DNA of 56,209 nucleotides from Prolixibacteraceae bacterium (lineage in GTDB: Bacteria; Bacteroidota; Bacteroidia; Bacteroidales; Prolixibacteraceae), in contig JARKOX010000041.1 in assembly GCA_029975525.1 (NCBI GenBank), forward strand, positions 1 to 56,209. Reading direction: 5' to 3'. Made by a program: the position numbers and the translations under genes. The notes beneath the pieces were generated by a model. It searched no databases. It was not told the origin of the DNA and worked only from the letters and a program-made list of their open reading frames with translations. Shown here piece after piece: positions 9,020 through 18,076 of the stretch (positions are counted from its first letter, which is position 1; each line of letters starts with the position of its first letter).

Positions 9020-11095
9020 TCATAAATTGATCAGGATATCTATCAGTTTAATTCCGAAAAAGGGGGCGATTAAACCTCCGATTCCAAAAATTATGAGATT
9101 ACGGGTCAGCGCAGTATTGGCCGAAACCGGATGATAACGTACTCCTCTTAATGCCAGCGGAATTAACAGGACAATAATGATTGCATTAAATATGACAGCA
9201 CTTAAAATTGCGCTCTGGGGAGAACCCAGCTGCATAATATTCAAGGCCGACAATATTCCTGTGCCCGATTTGCCCACGTATAACGAAGCTGAAATGGCCG
9301 GGATGATTGCAAAATATTTTGCTACATCATTGGCAATGCTAAATGTTGTAAGTGCGCCGCGGGTCATCAGGAGTTGTTTGCCAACTTCCACCACTTCGAT
9401 TAATTTGGTCGGGTTACTGTCAAGGTCGATCATGTTGCCGGCCTCGCGGGCTGCCTGGGTGCCAGAATTCATCGCAATGCCAATATCGGCCTGCGCGAGG
9501 GCCGGCGCATCATTGGTCCCGTCGCCGATCATGCCTACCAGATGGCCGTTGGCCTGCTCTTCGCGGATGCGGCGTAGTTTGTCTTCGGGTTTTGCTTCTG
9601 CCATAAAGTCGTCCACCCCGGCTTCGGCTGCGATTGCGGCTGCTGTTAATGAGTTGTCGCCGGTAATCATCACGGTTTGGATACCCATTTTCCGGAGTTC
9701 GGCAAATCGTTGTTTGATGCCTCCTTTGACAATATCTTTCAAATTAATTACTCCCAACACTTTGTTGTCTTTTGCCACCACCAGCGGGGTAGCGCCCATT
9801 CGGGCCAACTCCGAAACAATATCCTGAATTTTTTGAGGGAAAAAACCGTTGTTGTTCAGAATGAATGAACGGATTGCCTCTGCTGAGCCTTTGCGGATCT
9901 GGTGCAGGCCATCTTCGGTTCTCAGATCGATCCCGCTCATGCGCGATTGTGCCGTAAAGGGGATAAACGAGGCATTCAAACGGTGTACTTCACGTCCGCG
10001 GATATTGAATTTTTCTTTGGCCAGGATAACAATGGAACGCCCTTCGGGGGTTTCATCGGAAAGTGAGGACAACTGGGCGGCATCAGCCAGTTCTGCGGGA
10101 GTAACTCCTTCGGCGGGGATAAAATCGGTTGCCATGCGGTTGCCCAGGGTGATTGTTCCGGTTTTATCGAGCAAAAGCACATCAACATCTCCGGCAGCTT
10201 CTATGGCGCGTCCGCTGGTCGCTATTACATTGCGTTGTAACAGCCGGTCCATGCCGCTAATCCCGATGGCACTCAACAGTCCTCCGATGGTGGTTGGAAT
10301 CAGGCAAACCAGCAAGGCAAACAGCACCGGAAGGGTAAGGTTTTGTGACCCGGGTAATCCTGAAGCCGACAAACTATATGCGAAAAATGCCGGAAGGGTC
10401 GTTACGGCCAACAGGAAAATGATTGACAAGCCCGAAAGCAGGATCGACAGCGCAATTTCATTGGGGGTTTTCTGGCGTTTGGCCCCTTCTACCAGGGCGA
10501 TCATGCGGTCGATAAATGTACTGCCGGGGTCTGAGGTGATCCGGATGACGATCTGGTCGCTGATAACTTTCGTGCCACCGGTAACGGCTGAGCGGTCGCC
10601 TCCGCTTTCGCGGATCACAGGGGCTGATTCGCCTGTTATGGCCGATTCATCAACGCTGGCAATACCTTCAATCACTTCGCCGTCAGAAGGGATGATGTCG
10701 CCTGCTTTGCAGAGGACAATATCTCCTTTCCGGAGTTCAGTGGCAAAAACCAAAACTTCGTGCTTCCCTGTCATTTTACGGGCCTGCGTTTGGGTGCGAT
10801 TTTTCCGCAGGTTGTCGGCCTGCGCTTTTCCCCGTCCTTCGGCAACAGCTTCTGAAAAATTGGCAAACAGCACCGTAAACCAAAGCCAAACAGCTATTTG
10901 GAAGTTGAAAAAGGAAAAACTGCCATTGAAAATGTCCATAAAAACAACCAGGGTTGTAAGAACCGATCCGATGGCAACAATGAAAATAACAGGATTTTTT
11001 ATCAAAAGAACCGGGTTCAGCTTGACAAAGCTCTCTTGGACTGCCTGTCGCAACAACCTTTTGTTGAAAAGCTTTATTTCAGGTTTTGTGCTCAT
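9020..11095 (-). CDS. kdpB: KdpB, catalytic P-type ATPase subunit of the K+ pump
   Basis: A 691-residue P-type ATPase that hydrolyses ATP to drive K+ uptake through KdpA. Motifs seen are the actuator-domain ITGESAPV, whose serine is the inhibitory phosphorylation site in E. coli, the phosphorylation motif [10 protein letters not shown] with aspartate near D310 (E. coli D307), and the hinge [16 protein letters not shown]. Membrane helices lie near 30-90, 215-280 and 580-690. Length is close to the usual 680-700. It lies 10 nt after kdpA and 4 nt before kdpC. Confidence 0.97.
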   Translation of the reverse strand: MSTKPEIKLFNKRLLRQAVQESFVKLNPVLLIKNPVIFIVAIGSVLTTLVVFMDIFNGSFSFFNFQIAVWLWFTVLFANFSEAVAEGRGKAQADNLRKNRTQTQARKMTGKHEVLVFATELRKGDIVLCKAGDIIPSDGEVIEGIASVDESAITGESAPVIRESGGDRSAVTGGTKVISDQIVIRITSDPGSTFIDRMIALVEGAKRQKTPNEIALSILLSGLSIIFLLAVTTLPAFFAYSLSASGLPGSQNLTLPVLFALLVCLIPTTIGGLLSAIGISGMDRLLQRNVIATSGRAIEAAGDVDVLLLDKTGTITLGNRMATDFIPAEGVTPAELADAAQLSSLSDETPEGRSIVILAKEKFNIRGREVHRLNASFIPFTAQSRMSGIDLRTEDGLHQIRKGSAEAIRSFILNNNGFFPQKIQDIVSELARMGATPLVVAKDNKVLGVINLKDIVKGGIKQRFAELRKMGIQTVMITGDNSLTAAAIAAEAGVDDFMAEAKPEDKLRRIREEQANGHLVGMIGDGTNDAPALAQADIGIAMNSGTQAAREAGNMIDLDSNPTKLIEVVEVGKQLLMTRGALTTFSIANDVAKYFAIIPAISASLYVGKSGTGILSALNIMQLGSPQSAILSAVIFNAIIIVLLIPLALRGVRYHPVSANTALTRNLIIFGIGGLIAPFFGIKLIDILINL

Positions 11096-11105
11096 GGTTG
11101 TAAAA

Positions 11106-12797
11106 TCAGAAGGTTAATCCGCTGTTCATCAGTAAATGTTCAACCACCGGGCCAAGCGAGAGGGCCGGGAAAAAGGTAAGGCCGCCAACAATGAGAATAA
11201 CTGCAGTGAGCAGGCTGGCAAACAGCCAGTTATCGGTGCGGAAAGTTCCCGACGACAAGGGGGTTACTCTCTTCTGTGCCATATTGCCGGCGATCGCAAG
11301 AACCGGAACGATGATGCCGAACCGGCCAATCAACATCCCAATTCCAGTGGTAAGGTTGTAAAATATTGTATTGGCATTTAATCCGGCGAAAGCGCTACCA
11401 TTGTTTCCGGCTGCCGAACTGTAGGCGTACAATATTTCCGAAAGTCCATGCGGACCGGGATTGTTAAGCCCGGCTAAACCAACAGGACTTACCGATGCCC
11501 AGGCAGAAAAAAGCAGTATCACCAGGCTTGGCGCCAGAACGGCGACAATGGCCATCTTGACCTCAAAGGCTTCAATCTTTTTTCCTAAATATTCGGGTGT
11601 CCGGCCCACCATAAGGCCGGCAATAAATACGGTAAGGATGATGAAGATAATCATGCCATACAGTCCGGCGCCCACACCCCCAAAAATCACTTCGCCGAGC
11701 ATCATGTTGATGAGGGCAATCATGCCGGAAATGGGTGAAAGACTGTCGTGCATGGCATTTACAGCGCCGCAGGAAGCATTGGTGGTTACTACAGAGAATA
11801 AAACACTGTTGGTAATTCCAAACCGGGTTTCTTTACCTTCCATTAATGGCAGATTTCCAAAAATCGGATTGGAAGAATATTCGGAATAGAGGGATATCCC
11901 CAGCCCGAGAAGAAACAGGATTCCCATCGTCAGAAAGATGGTTCGCCCGTGACGTAGGGAACCGACCATTTTCCCATAGGTGTAAGTCAATCCCATCGGG
12001 ATAATAAAAATGGCCAACATTTGTAAAAAGTTGCTTAGCGGAGTCGGGTTTTCGAAAGGATGAGCGCTGTTGGCATTAAAGAACCCGCCGCCGTTGGTCC
12101 CCAGGAGTTTTATTGCTATTTGGGAGGCGGCAGGTCCCATGGGAAGTATTTGCAGCGAGCCTTCAACCGTTTGAACTGTTTCGTAAGTTTTGAAATTCTG
12201 AATAACTCCCTGTCCGGCCAGCACAATGGCCAGTACAACAGAAGCAGGCAGAAGAATGTAAATGGTTGTGCGTGTCAGGTCTGTCCAGAAGTTTCCTATT
12301 TTATCAGTTGTTTTGCGCGAGATTCCTCTGATGACAGCCAGCAGAACAGCCATCCCCGTGGCTGCGCTTACAAAATTCTGAACAGTAAATCCAAGCATTT
12401 GCACCAAATAACTTTGTGTCGTTTCGCCGGCATAACTTTGCCAGTTGGTGTTGGTCACAAAACTCACAGCCGTGTTAAAGGCTAAATGCCAGGAGGTATT
12501 TCCCAGATGGGCTGGATTTAATGGTAAATAGGCCTGGGTGAGCTGGATTACAAAGAGGAAAACAATACCAATCAGATTGAATAGCAATAGATTTGAGGTG
12601 TATGTTTTCCAATTGGTTTCTTCTTTGGGGTTTATTCCGGCAAACTTGTAAGTCACGCTTTCGAGCCAACCCAAAACAGGTCGCATAAAATGTTTGCCAT
12701 CTGTAAAAACCATAAACAGGTAGTTTCCTACCACCGGAGTTAGACCGGCTAAAATGGAAATAAACAAAATCAGCAGGATTGCATCTTGTGTTGTCAT
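11106..12797 (-). CDS. kdpA: KdpA, K+-binding and translocating subunit
   Basis: A 563-residue polytopic membrane protein of the K+ channel superfamily. Four selectivity-filter loops are visible: [52 protein letters not shown] and [14 protein letters not shown]. It selects and binds K+ at the outer face for the pump. The ATG follows the kdpF stop by 3 nt. Length agrees with E. coli KdpA (557). Confidence 0.97.
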   Translation of the reverse strand: MTTQDAILLILFISILAGLTPVVGNYLFMVFTDGKHFMRPVLGWLESVTYKFAGINPKEETNWKTYTSNLLLFNLIGIVFLFVIQLTQAYLPLNPAHLGNTSWHLAFNTAVSFVTNTNWQSYAGETTQSYLVQMLGFTVQNFVSAATGMAVLLAVIRGISRKTTDKIGNFWTDLTRTTIYILLPASVVLAIVLAGQGVIQNFKTYETVQTVEGSLQILPMGPAASQIAIKLLGTNGGGFFNANSAHPFENPTPLSNFLQMLAIFIIPMGLTYTYGKMVGSLRHGRTIFLTMGILFLLGLGISLYSEYSSNPIFGNLPLMEGKETRFGITNSVLFSVVTTNASCGAVNAMHDSLSPISGMIALINMMLGEVIFGGVGAGLYGMIIFIILTVFIAGLMVGRTPEYLGKKIEAFEVKMAIVAVLAPSLVILLFSAWASVSPVGLAGLNNPGPHGLSEILYAYSSAAGNNGSAFAGLNANTIFYNLTTGIGMLIGRFGIIVPVLAIAGNMAQKRVTPLSSGTFRTDNWLFASLLTAVILIVGGLTFFPALSLGPVVEHLLMNSGLTF

Positions 12798-12800
12798 GGC

Positions 12801-12929
12801 TCAAAATTTTTCCGGTTTAACCAGCGAATAGAAAAGATAACCCAGTAAAAACAGGGCAATGGTTGCTCCAAAAATGTAACCCAAAAAATTATCCGTTTGC
12901 TGTACTGCCATTAAAATTGTAGTTGTCAT
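12801..12929 (-). CDS. kdpF: KdpF, small membrane subunit of the K+ pump
   Basis: A 42-residue protein that size-limited gene calling would miss. It has one hydrophobic helix (about residues 15-37, GYIFGATIALFLLGYLFYSL) and ends VKPEKF, the signature ending of KdpF. It stops 3 nt before the kdpA ATG and is first in the operon, the usual kdpF position. KdpF is a lipid-like stabiliser of the KdpABC complex. An alternative start at M7 (12911) would give 36 residues; the longer form lies closer to the predicted promoter. Confidence 0.88.
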   Translation of the reverse strand: MTTTILMAVQQTDNFLGYIFGATIALFLLGYLFYSLVKPEKF

Positions 12930-12951
12930 ACACTGTCACTTTAATTCAATA

Positions 12952-12959
12952 CAAAGTTG
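12952..12959 (-). promoter_or_regulatory. Predicted -7 box of the kdpFABCDE promoter
   Basis: The minus strand reads CAACTTTG, 7 of 8 positions of TAnnTTTG, 22 nt before the kdpF ATG. There is no -33 TTG; the operator at 12970-12986 occupies that place. This is the arrangement expected of a promoter dependent on an activator. Confidence 0.5.
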
Positions 12960-12969
12960 CAGTGAAACT

Positions 12970-13018
12970 TATAAGGGTTTTATAAGGATTTTGGGGAAGG
13001 ACGTAAAGGTTTTATAAA
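12970..13018 (-). promoter_or_regulatory. Tandem KdpE-like operator (two paired-hexamer sites)
   Basis: On the minus strand the distal site (13018-13002) reads TTTATA-AAACC-TTTACG and the proximal site (12986-12970) reads CTTATA-AAACC-CTTATA. Each is a pair of direct-repeat hexamers with an identical 5-nt spacer, and the two sites are 32 bp apart, about three helical turns. The E. coli KdpE site, from memory, is TTTATA-N5-TTTACA, so the distal site differs by one base. The proximal site ends 10 nt before the -7 box. Function is inferred. Confidence 0.6.
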
Positions 13019-13104
13019 GACGAAAGAATACGGCGCCACCTGTTGGAGGGTGCCCCCCAATTTTTAAAATCCAGGTGTTATAGCCTCGCATCTTCAGGCC
13101 AGAC

Positions 13105-13172
13105 GAGGGGGCGGATGAAGAAAATGGAATCTCGACATGCGGATTTAAGGGGCAATCGCGTGGGAGCGAGGG
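13105..13172. repeat. Decayed copy of the dispersed repeat found at 21.6-21.75 kb
   Basis: Bases 13105-13131 match 21646-21672 at 23 of 27 positions (core GATGAAGAAAATGGAA against GATGGAGAAAATGGAA). Bases 13153-13172 match 21726-21745 at 17 of 20 (CAATCGCGTGGGAGCGAGGG). The spacing between the two blocks is shorter here, so this looks like a degraded or deleted copy. Confidence 0.5.
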
Positions 13173-13289
13173 ATATTCTGAAAACGAAAAGACCTATTCA
13201 GCACTGGTTTACAGTTTTGTAACAAAAATGAAACCGGTATAACTTCCTGTTAAAAAATTCTTTACACAGTACAATCCGTAAAATTTAAT

Positions 13290-13322
13290 CGTTTTGTAAT
13301 ATTTTAGTAACAGGGTTGTAAT
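13290..13322 (+). promoter_or_regulatory. Pho-box-like array: three 11-bp direct repeats
   Basis: Three consecutive 11-bp units each end in GTAAT or GTAAC (CGTTTTGTAAT, ATTTTAGTAAC, AGGGTTGTAAT), with GTAA at 13296, 13307 and 13318. An 11-bp direct-repeat period is the hallmark of PhoB boxes, although the enterobacterial box is built on CTGTCAT. The array ends 10 nt before the -7 box, as in E. coli Pho promoters, and the downstream operon encodes PhoB- and PhoR-type proteins. Binding is inferred. Confidence 0.6.
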
Positions 13323-13332
13323 GTACATATTT

Positions 13333-13340
13333 CATTTTTG
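13333..13340 (+). promoter_or_regulatory. Predicted -7 box of the porin-pst-pho operon
   Basis: CATTTTTG matches TAnnTTTG at 7 of 8 positions, 28 nt before the porin ATG. The expected -33 region is covered by the 11-bp repeat array, consistent with activator-dependent transcription. Confidence 0.45.
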
Positions 13341-13368
13341 CAGCATAAAATTATTCATATTGAAATAA

Positions 13369-14355
13369 ATGAAAAAATCATTATCACTTCTTTTGCTGGC
13401 AATTTTAGCAGCACTGAATACCTGGGGGCAAACCACCACCGAAACATTTAAACCGGGAGGAAAACCAACAGCTTTGATTTTCACCAACTTCAATACTGCA
13501 TTTTTGGATGGCGAATCCACACCGGCTTTTGAAATTACACGTGCCTACCTGGGTTACGAATATAATTTCAGCCAGAACTGGTATGGACGTTTAACCGTTG
13601 ACGTGGGCGACCCCAAAGTTGGCAATCTGCAATACACCGCATTCCTGAAATTTGCGTATATGCAGTATAAAAACGAAAACTTTAAAGCACTATTCGGGAT
13701 GATTCCAACCACACAGTTTAAATACTCCGAAGATATCTGGGGCTTGCGTTATATTGAAAAAGTGTTTATGGACGCTTACTTTTTATACTTAAGTGCCGAT
13801 TTGGGGGTAACCGCTAACTATACTTTTACAAAAAATATCAGTGCCGATCTTTCTGTTTTTAACGGCGAAGGTTACAAATCGCATCAGCGCGACGAATTTC
13901 TGCGCCCGGCGTTAGGAATTACCGTAAAAGACCTTGGAAGTTTTACAGCACGTATTTATGCAGATTACATGGGTAAAGAAGTTAAACAAACCTCTTTTGC
14001 AGGTTTTGCCGCTTATGCAGGTAAAAAATTTGTAGCTGCTGCCGAATATAACTACCAGTGGAATACCAAAATGATCGAAGGTCAGGACATGTACGGAACA
14101 TCGGTTTACACAACCTGGAAACCCGGCGAAAAAATTAAATACTTCGCCCGTTTTGATGATTTACAATCGAAACCGCTGAAAGGACAAACCACTCCGTGGC
14201 AACTTGCCAAAGACGGTCAGTTACTGATGGGCGGACTTGAATTCAGCCCGGTGAAAGGCATCAGGGTTTCTCCGAACATCAGGTATTGGAATCCGGCCGA
14301 CGAAGCTCAAAAAGCAACAACCTACGCGTTTATTAATGTAGAAATAAGATATTAA
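13369..14355 (+). CDS. Outer-membrane porin, probably phosphate-related
   Basis: A 328-residue protein with a signal peptide (1-21, MKKSLSLLLLAILAALNTWG). The rest is rich in alternating aromatic and polar strands (for example WYGRLTVDVGD, FTARIYADYMG, KFVAAAEYNYQWN) and ends in the aromatic residue Y (FINVEIRY), as outer-membrane beta-barrels do. It resembles phosphate-selective-porin-like (OprP/OprO superfamily) proteins. As first gene of the pst-pho operon, directly behind the 11-bp array, it probably carries phosphate across the outer membrane. Barrel class is well supported; phosphate selectivity is inferred from context. Confidence 0.75.
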   Translation: MKKSLSLLLLAILAALNTWGQTTTETFKPGGKPTALIFTNFNTAFLDGESTPAFEITRAYLGYEYNFSQNWYGRLTVDVGDPKVGNLQYTAFLKFAYMQYKNENFKALFGMIPTTQFKYSEDIWGLRYIEKVFMDAYFLYLSADLGVTANYTFTKNISADLSVFNGEGYKSHQRDEFLRPALGITVKDLGSFTARIYADYMGKEVKQTSFAGFAAYAGKKFVAAAEYNYQWNTKMIEGQDMYGTSVYTTWKPGEKIKYFARFDDLQSKPLKGQTTPWQLAKDGQLLMGGLEFSPVKGIRVSPNIRYWNPADEAQKATTYAFINVEIRY

Positions 14356-14388
14356 GTGTAATAATTTTTGAATTTAAAAATTAGAAAA

Positions 14389-15459
14389 ATGAAACAATTG
14401 GTAATTATCATGATGGCTGTGCTTGTACTCTATTCGTGCGGAAACAAGTCAAGCAAAAACGAGTCACGAAAGCCTGCATCAAAAATCACGCTCACTGCAG
14501 CAGGAGCCACTTTCCCGATGCCATACTATAATATGGTCTTTTCCCAATATACTCAGTCAACTGGAACCCAACTCACTTACGGCGGAATTGGTTCAGGTGG
14601 CGGTATCCGCTCTTTGACCGATAAAGTGATAGATTTTGGGGCAACTGATGCATTTCTCGATGATTCGGCAATGATGAAAATGCCGGCCGAAATTGTACAC
14701 ATTCCAACGGTTCTCGGTGCAGTTGTTATTGCCTACAATCTTCCCGGTGTCGACAGCCTGAAACTTTCGAACCAACTGCTCGAGGACATTTTTATGGGAA
14801 ATGTGAAAAAATGGAACGATCCGAAAATCAAAAGCAACAATCCGGGTATGAATCTGCCTGATTTGGCTATCACTGTGGTTGTTCGGTCTGATGGCAGCGG
14901 CACCACGCACATTTTCAGCGACTACATGACGAAAATAAGCAAAGCGTGGGCTGAAAAAGTGGGCGTGGGAAAATCGCTCCAGTGGCCGGTGGGCATGGGA
15001 GCAAAAGGAAATCCGGGTGTTGCAGGAACCATTTCGCAAACCCAGGGCTCAATCGGTTATATCGGATCTGAATACGCATTTGCACAGAAAATACAGACTG
15101 CCAAAGTACAGAACAGTGCCGGTAACTATATTGCACCCACCATTGCATCGGTAAGTGCAGCTGCACAAACTGAAATCCCTGCGGATACCCGCATTATGCT
15201 CACCAATCCGGCAGCAGCCGATGCATACCCGATCAGTGGTTTTACCTGGATTATTTTGTACAAAGAACAAAACTATAACAACCGTTCCAAAGACCAGGCA
15301 CTGGCTACCGTAAAATTCCTTGACTGGCTGGTAAGTGCCCAGGCACAGGCAGAAGCTGAAAAAGTGCATTATTCGCCGCTACCCGCCGGAACTGCCGAAA
15401 AAGCCAAAGCGATTCTTCGGACAGTTACCTATGATGGACAGCCGTTGTTAAATCAGTAA
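14389..15459 (+). CDS. pstS: PstS, phosphate-binding lipoprotein of the Pst ABC importer
   Basis: A 356-residue periplasmic phosphate-binding protein. The ATG at 14389 gives a lipoprotein signal with lipobox LYSC (Cys17); an upstream TTG in frame adds no sensible signal. Phosphate-binding loops are recognisable as AGATFPMPYY, GGIGSGGGIRSL, DFGATDAFL and RSDGSGTTHIFSDYM. It delivers phosphate to PstCA. It lies 33 nt after the porin and 52 nt before pstC, with a hairpin in between that may raise PstS yield over the membrane subunits. Confidence 0.93.
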   Translation: MKQLVIIMMAVLVLYSCGNKSSKNESRKPASKITLTAAGATFPMPYYNMVFSQYTQSTGTQLTYGGIGSGGGIRSLTDKVIDFGATDAFLDDSAMMKMPAEIVHIPTVLGAVVIAYNLPGVDSLKLSNQLLEDIFMGNVKKWNDPKIKSNNPGMNLPDLAITVVVRSDGSGTTHIFSDYMTKISKAWAEKVGVGKSLQWPVGMGAKGNPGVAGTISQTQGSIGYIGSEYAFAQKIQTAKVQNSAGNYIAPTIASVSAAAQTEIPADTRIMLTNPAAADAYPISGFTWIILYKEQNYNNRSKDQALATVKFLDWLVSAQAQAEAEKVHYSPLPAGTAEKAKAILRTVTYDGQPLLNQ

Positions 15460-15464
15460 TTCAC

Positions 15465-15486
15465 TTCAGTAATTCTCATTACTGAA
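15465..15486 (+). promoter_or_regulatory. Intercistronic hairpin between pstS and pstC
   Basis: A perfect 8-bp stem (TTCAGTAA with TTACTGAA) closes a 6-nt loop just after the pstS stop, with no T-run behind it. Such hairpins often protect the 3' end of binding-protein mRNA and lower expression of the downstream permease genes; that role is inferred here. Confidence 0.45.
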
Positions 15487-15511
15487 TACTCAAAATCTCA
15501 TTGTCTGAATT

Positions 15512-16363
15512 ATGAACAGCGATAAAATCACAAAGGTAATTTTGCTTCTCTCCTCATTCATAATCCTGTTTGTGGCAGGGGGCATGGTTTTTTCGCTGGT
15601 AAAAGGGGCCATTCCGGCATTTAAAACCTTTGGGGCAGGCTTTGTTTTCAGCAACACGTGGAATCCAACCCAGGGAAGTGAAAACTACGGGGCACTTCCA
15701 TTTATTGCCGGAACCGTGATAACATCGGTAACGGCACTGCTGATAAGTTTGCCATTATCGTTTTCGGCTTCGCTTTTCCTGGGGGAATATTACCGGGGAA
15801 CCCGCATGGCAAAAGTACTCGGAACCATGGTTGATTTATTGGCCGGAATTCCCTCTATTGTTTATGGTTTGTGGGGATTTTATGTCCTCCGTCCGTTCCT
15901 GGTCGAACTTGGACTTCCCAACCAGGGTTTTGGTGTATTTACAGCCAGTATCATACTGGCCATTATGATTATTCCTTATGCCACTTCGCTGAGCAACGAA
16001 ATCATCATGATGGTGCCGAACGAGCTGAAAGAGGCCGCCTATTCGCTGGGTGCCACCAAATCAGAAGTCGTTTTTAATGTAATTGTACCATCGGCCAGGT
16101 CAGGAATCATTGCCGGCTACATCCTTTCATTTGGCCGTGCTTTGGGCGAAACAATGGCAGTAACCATGCTGATTGGAAATGCCAATGTCATCCCCGATGG
16201 ATTTTTCAGTACCGGAAATACCATGGCCAGTGTGATTGCCAACCAGTTTGGCGAAGCCGACGGATTGAAACTGAGTTCGCTCATTGCAATCGGGCTGCTG
16301 CTTTTCCTTATCACAGGTGTTATAAACGCTGTGGGTAAATTCATTATCAAAAAACTGAATTGA
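15512..16363 (+). CDS. pstC: PstC, phosphate ABC transporter permease
   Basis: A 283-residue inner-membrane permease with about six helices. The coupling-loop (EAA) motif ELKEAAYSLGATKSEVVFNVIVP lies near 171-193, and GIPSIVYGLWGF is typical of PstC. It forms the translocation channel with PstA, whose gene begins 6 nt downstream. Confidence 0.93.
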   Translation: MNSDKITKVILLLSSFIILFVAGGMVFSLVKGAIPAFKTFGAGFVFSNTWNPTQGSENYGALPFIAGTVITSVTALLISLPLSFSASLFLGEYYRGTRMAKVLGTMVDLLAGIPSIVYGLWGFYVLRPFLVELGLPNQGFGVFTASIILAIMIIPYATSLSNEIIMMVPNELKEAAYSLGATKSEVVFNVIVPSARSGIIAGYILSFGRALGETMAVTMLIGNANVIPDGFFSTGNTMASVIANQFGEADGLKLSSLIAIGLLLFLITGVINAVGKFIIKKLN

Positions 16364-16369
16364 TTTACC

Positions 16370-17257
16370 ATGAAATACCAGCACAAACAAATAGCAAAAT
16401 CAAAGCTGAAAAGCCGCACCATAAAGGATAAAGCCATCCGGGTGCTGGTGGTTCTGCTCTCTGTGGTTACCATTTCTCCCATTGTTCTCATCATTTTCAA
16501 GCTTATTGAAAAAGGGTACAAACAAATCAGTTTAGATTTTATCCTGAAAACTCCGCCCAATTCGTACGAAGCAATGACAGCACTCGCCAATGGTGAACTG
16601 ATACCGGGAGGAATTGCCAACGGAATTACAGGAACATTGCTGATGATGGTTGTTGCGGCAGTGATGGCTATACCGGTCGGAGTGGTTACAGGAATCTACC
16701 TGTATGAAAATCCCGGTAAATTCATGGCCAACCTCACGCGTAACATTTCAGACATTTTGCAGGGAGTTCCTTCAATTGTGCTCGGTCTGATCGCCTACAT
16801 CTGGGTGGTGAAAAGTATCACAAACGGGTATTCTGCTCTGGCGGGGAGTGTTTCTTTAGCGATTATGATGCTACCGATGATTGTGCGTTCAACCGAAGAA
16901 ACGCTGAAAATGATTCCGGTCACGATCAAGGAAGCTGCGTTGGCATTGGGTGTGCCCTATTACAAGGTAATACTGAAAGTATTGATTCCGACAGGATTCA
17001 GCGGATTACTCACGGGTATTCTTCTGGGCATTTCAAGGGTGTTGGGTGAAACTGCACCGCTTATGCTCACTGCACTTGGAAGCACCATTATCAACCTGAA
17101 TATTACAAAACCCACCAGTGCGGTTCCGCTGCTGATCTGGGAGTTTTACAACGACCCCAATATGGTCGGATTAATCTGGAGTTCATCCCTGTTGCTCATG
17201 GCTATTGTATTATCTTTAAACCTGATTTCGAAACAAATTGCTGCCCGCACAAAGTAA
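16370..17257 (+). CDS. pstA: PstA, phosphate ABC transporter permease
   Basis: A 295-residue partner of PstC. It has about six membrane helices, the segment GVPSIVLGLIAYIWVV, and the coupling-loop motif TIKEAALALGVPYYKVILKV. A basic N-terminal stretch precedes the first helix. pstB begins 4 nt after its stop, indicating translational coupling. Confidence 0.93.
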   Translation: MKYQHKQIAKSKLKSRTIKDKAIRVLVVLLSVVTISPIVLIIFKLIEKGYKQISLDFILKTPPNSYEAMTALANGELIPGGIANGITGTLLMMVVAAVMAIPVGVVTGIYLYENPGKFMANLTRNISDILQGVPSIVLGLIAYIWVVKSITNGYSALAGSVSLAIMMLPMIVRSTEETLKMIPVTIKEAALALGVPYYKVILKVLIPTGFSGLLTGILLGISRVLGETAPLMLTALGSTIINLNITKPTSAVPLLIWEFYNDPNMVGLIWSSSLLLMAIVLSLNLISKQIAARTK

Positions 17258-17261
17258 AAAC

Positions 17262-18044
17262 ATGAACGATAACATTAAACAAATAAAAGATCCGGTTTTA
17301 TCTATCCGCAATTTGTCGGTTTCGTATGATAAAGGTAAGTACGCAGTAAAAGACGTTTCGGTTGACATCAAACGAAACAGCGTTACAGCCATCATGGGAC
17401 CTTCGGGTTGTGGAAAAAGCACGTTGCTGAGGGCCATTAACCGCATGCACGAATTGTACGAAAACATTGAAACCACCGGGACACTGATCCTCAACGGAAA
17501 AGATATTACAAACATGCCCACCATTCAATTGCGGCGCATGGCCGGCATGGTGTTTCAGCGGCCCAACCCGTTTCCCACCATGAGCATTTACGACAACGTG
17601 ATTGCCGGGTACAAACTCAACGGCATCAGCCTGAAACGCAGTGAAAAAGATGAGATTGTGGAGCGTTCGCTGCGCGACGTTACGTTGTGGGACGAAGTAA
17701 AAGATACGCTTTACAAAAAGGGTACATTTCTTTCGGGCGGACAACAACAGCGGCTTTGCATTGCCCGGGCGCTTGCATTCGACCCCGAAGTAATCCTGCT
17801 CGATGAACCCACTTCGGCCCTCGATCCCATCGCCACTGCAAAAATAGAAGACTTGCTGGTGACCCTGAAAGAGAACTACACCATTATCCTGGTGACACAC
17901 AACATGTCGCAGGCAGCCCGTATTTCCGATTATTCGATGTTTATGTACTTGGGCGAACTGGTTGAATACGGTAAAACAAAAGACATGTTTACCAAACCCC
18001 GCGACCGCCGTACCGAAGAATACCTCACCGGCAAATTCGGGTAG
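17262..18044 (+). CDS. pstB: PstB, phosphate ABC transporter ATPase
   Basis: A 260-residue cytoplasmic ATPase. Walker A GPSGCGKST lies at 46-54, the Q-loop at QRPNPFPTMSIYDN, the signature at LSGGQQQRLCIARAL and Walker B at LLDEPTSALD. The QRPNPFP Q-loop is diagnostic for PstB. The ATG at 17262 fits the family N-terminus; an upstream in-frame TTG would overlap pstA. Confidence 0.95.
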   Translation: MNDNIKQIKDPVLSIRNLSVSYDKGKYAVKDVSVDIKRNSVTAIMGPSGCGKSTLLRAINRMHELYENIETTGTLILNGKDITNMPTIQLRRMAGMVFQRPNPFPTMSIYDNVIAGYKLNGISLKRSEKDEIVERSLRDVTLWDEVKDTLYKKGTFLSGGQQQRLCIARALAFDPEVILLDEPTSALDPIATAKIEDLLVTLKENYTIILVTHNMSQAARISDYSMFMYLGELVEYGKTKDMFTKPRDRRTEEYLTGKFG

Positions 18045-18076
18045 AAAAATTAACTTCACACAAATTTGAACATACC

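Larger units (their letters stand above)
12930..13368. other. Shared divergent regulatory region between kdp and porin-pst operons
   Basis: This 439-bp gene-free stretch holds, from left to right: a kdp promoter with -7 box; two KdpE-like operator sites (12970-13018); a GC-rich imperfect hairpin near 13043-13065; a decayed copy of a dispersed repeat (13105-13172); a Pho-box-like array (13290-13322); and the porin promoter. I see no credible coding sequence in it. Confidence 0.7.

Noticed and set aside
9849-11117. A 422-codon open frame on the plus strand
   Set aside because: It lies wholly opposite kdpB, whose P-type ATPase motifs are intact; the antisense translation has no family features.
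13043-13065. GC-rich imperfect hairpin followed by TTTTT on the plus strand
   Set aside because: It looks like a terminator, but no plus-strand gene ends there. It is more likely part of the decayed repeat region.
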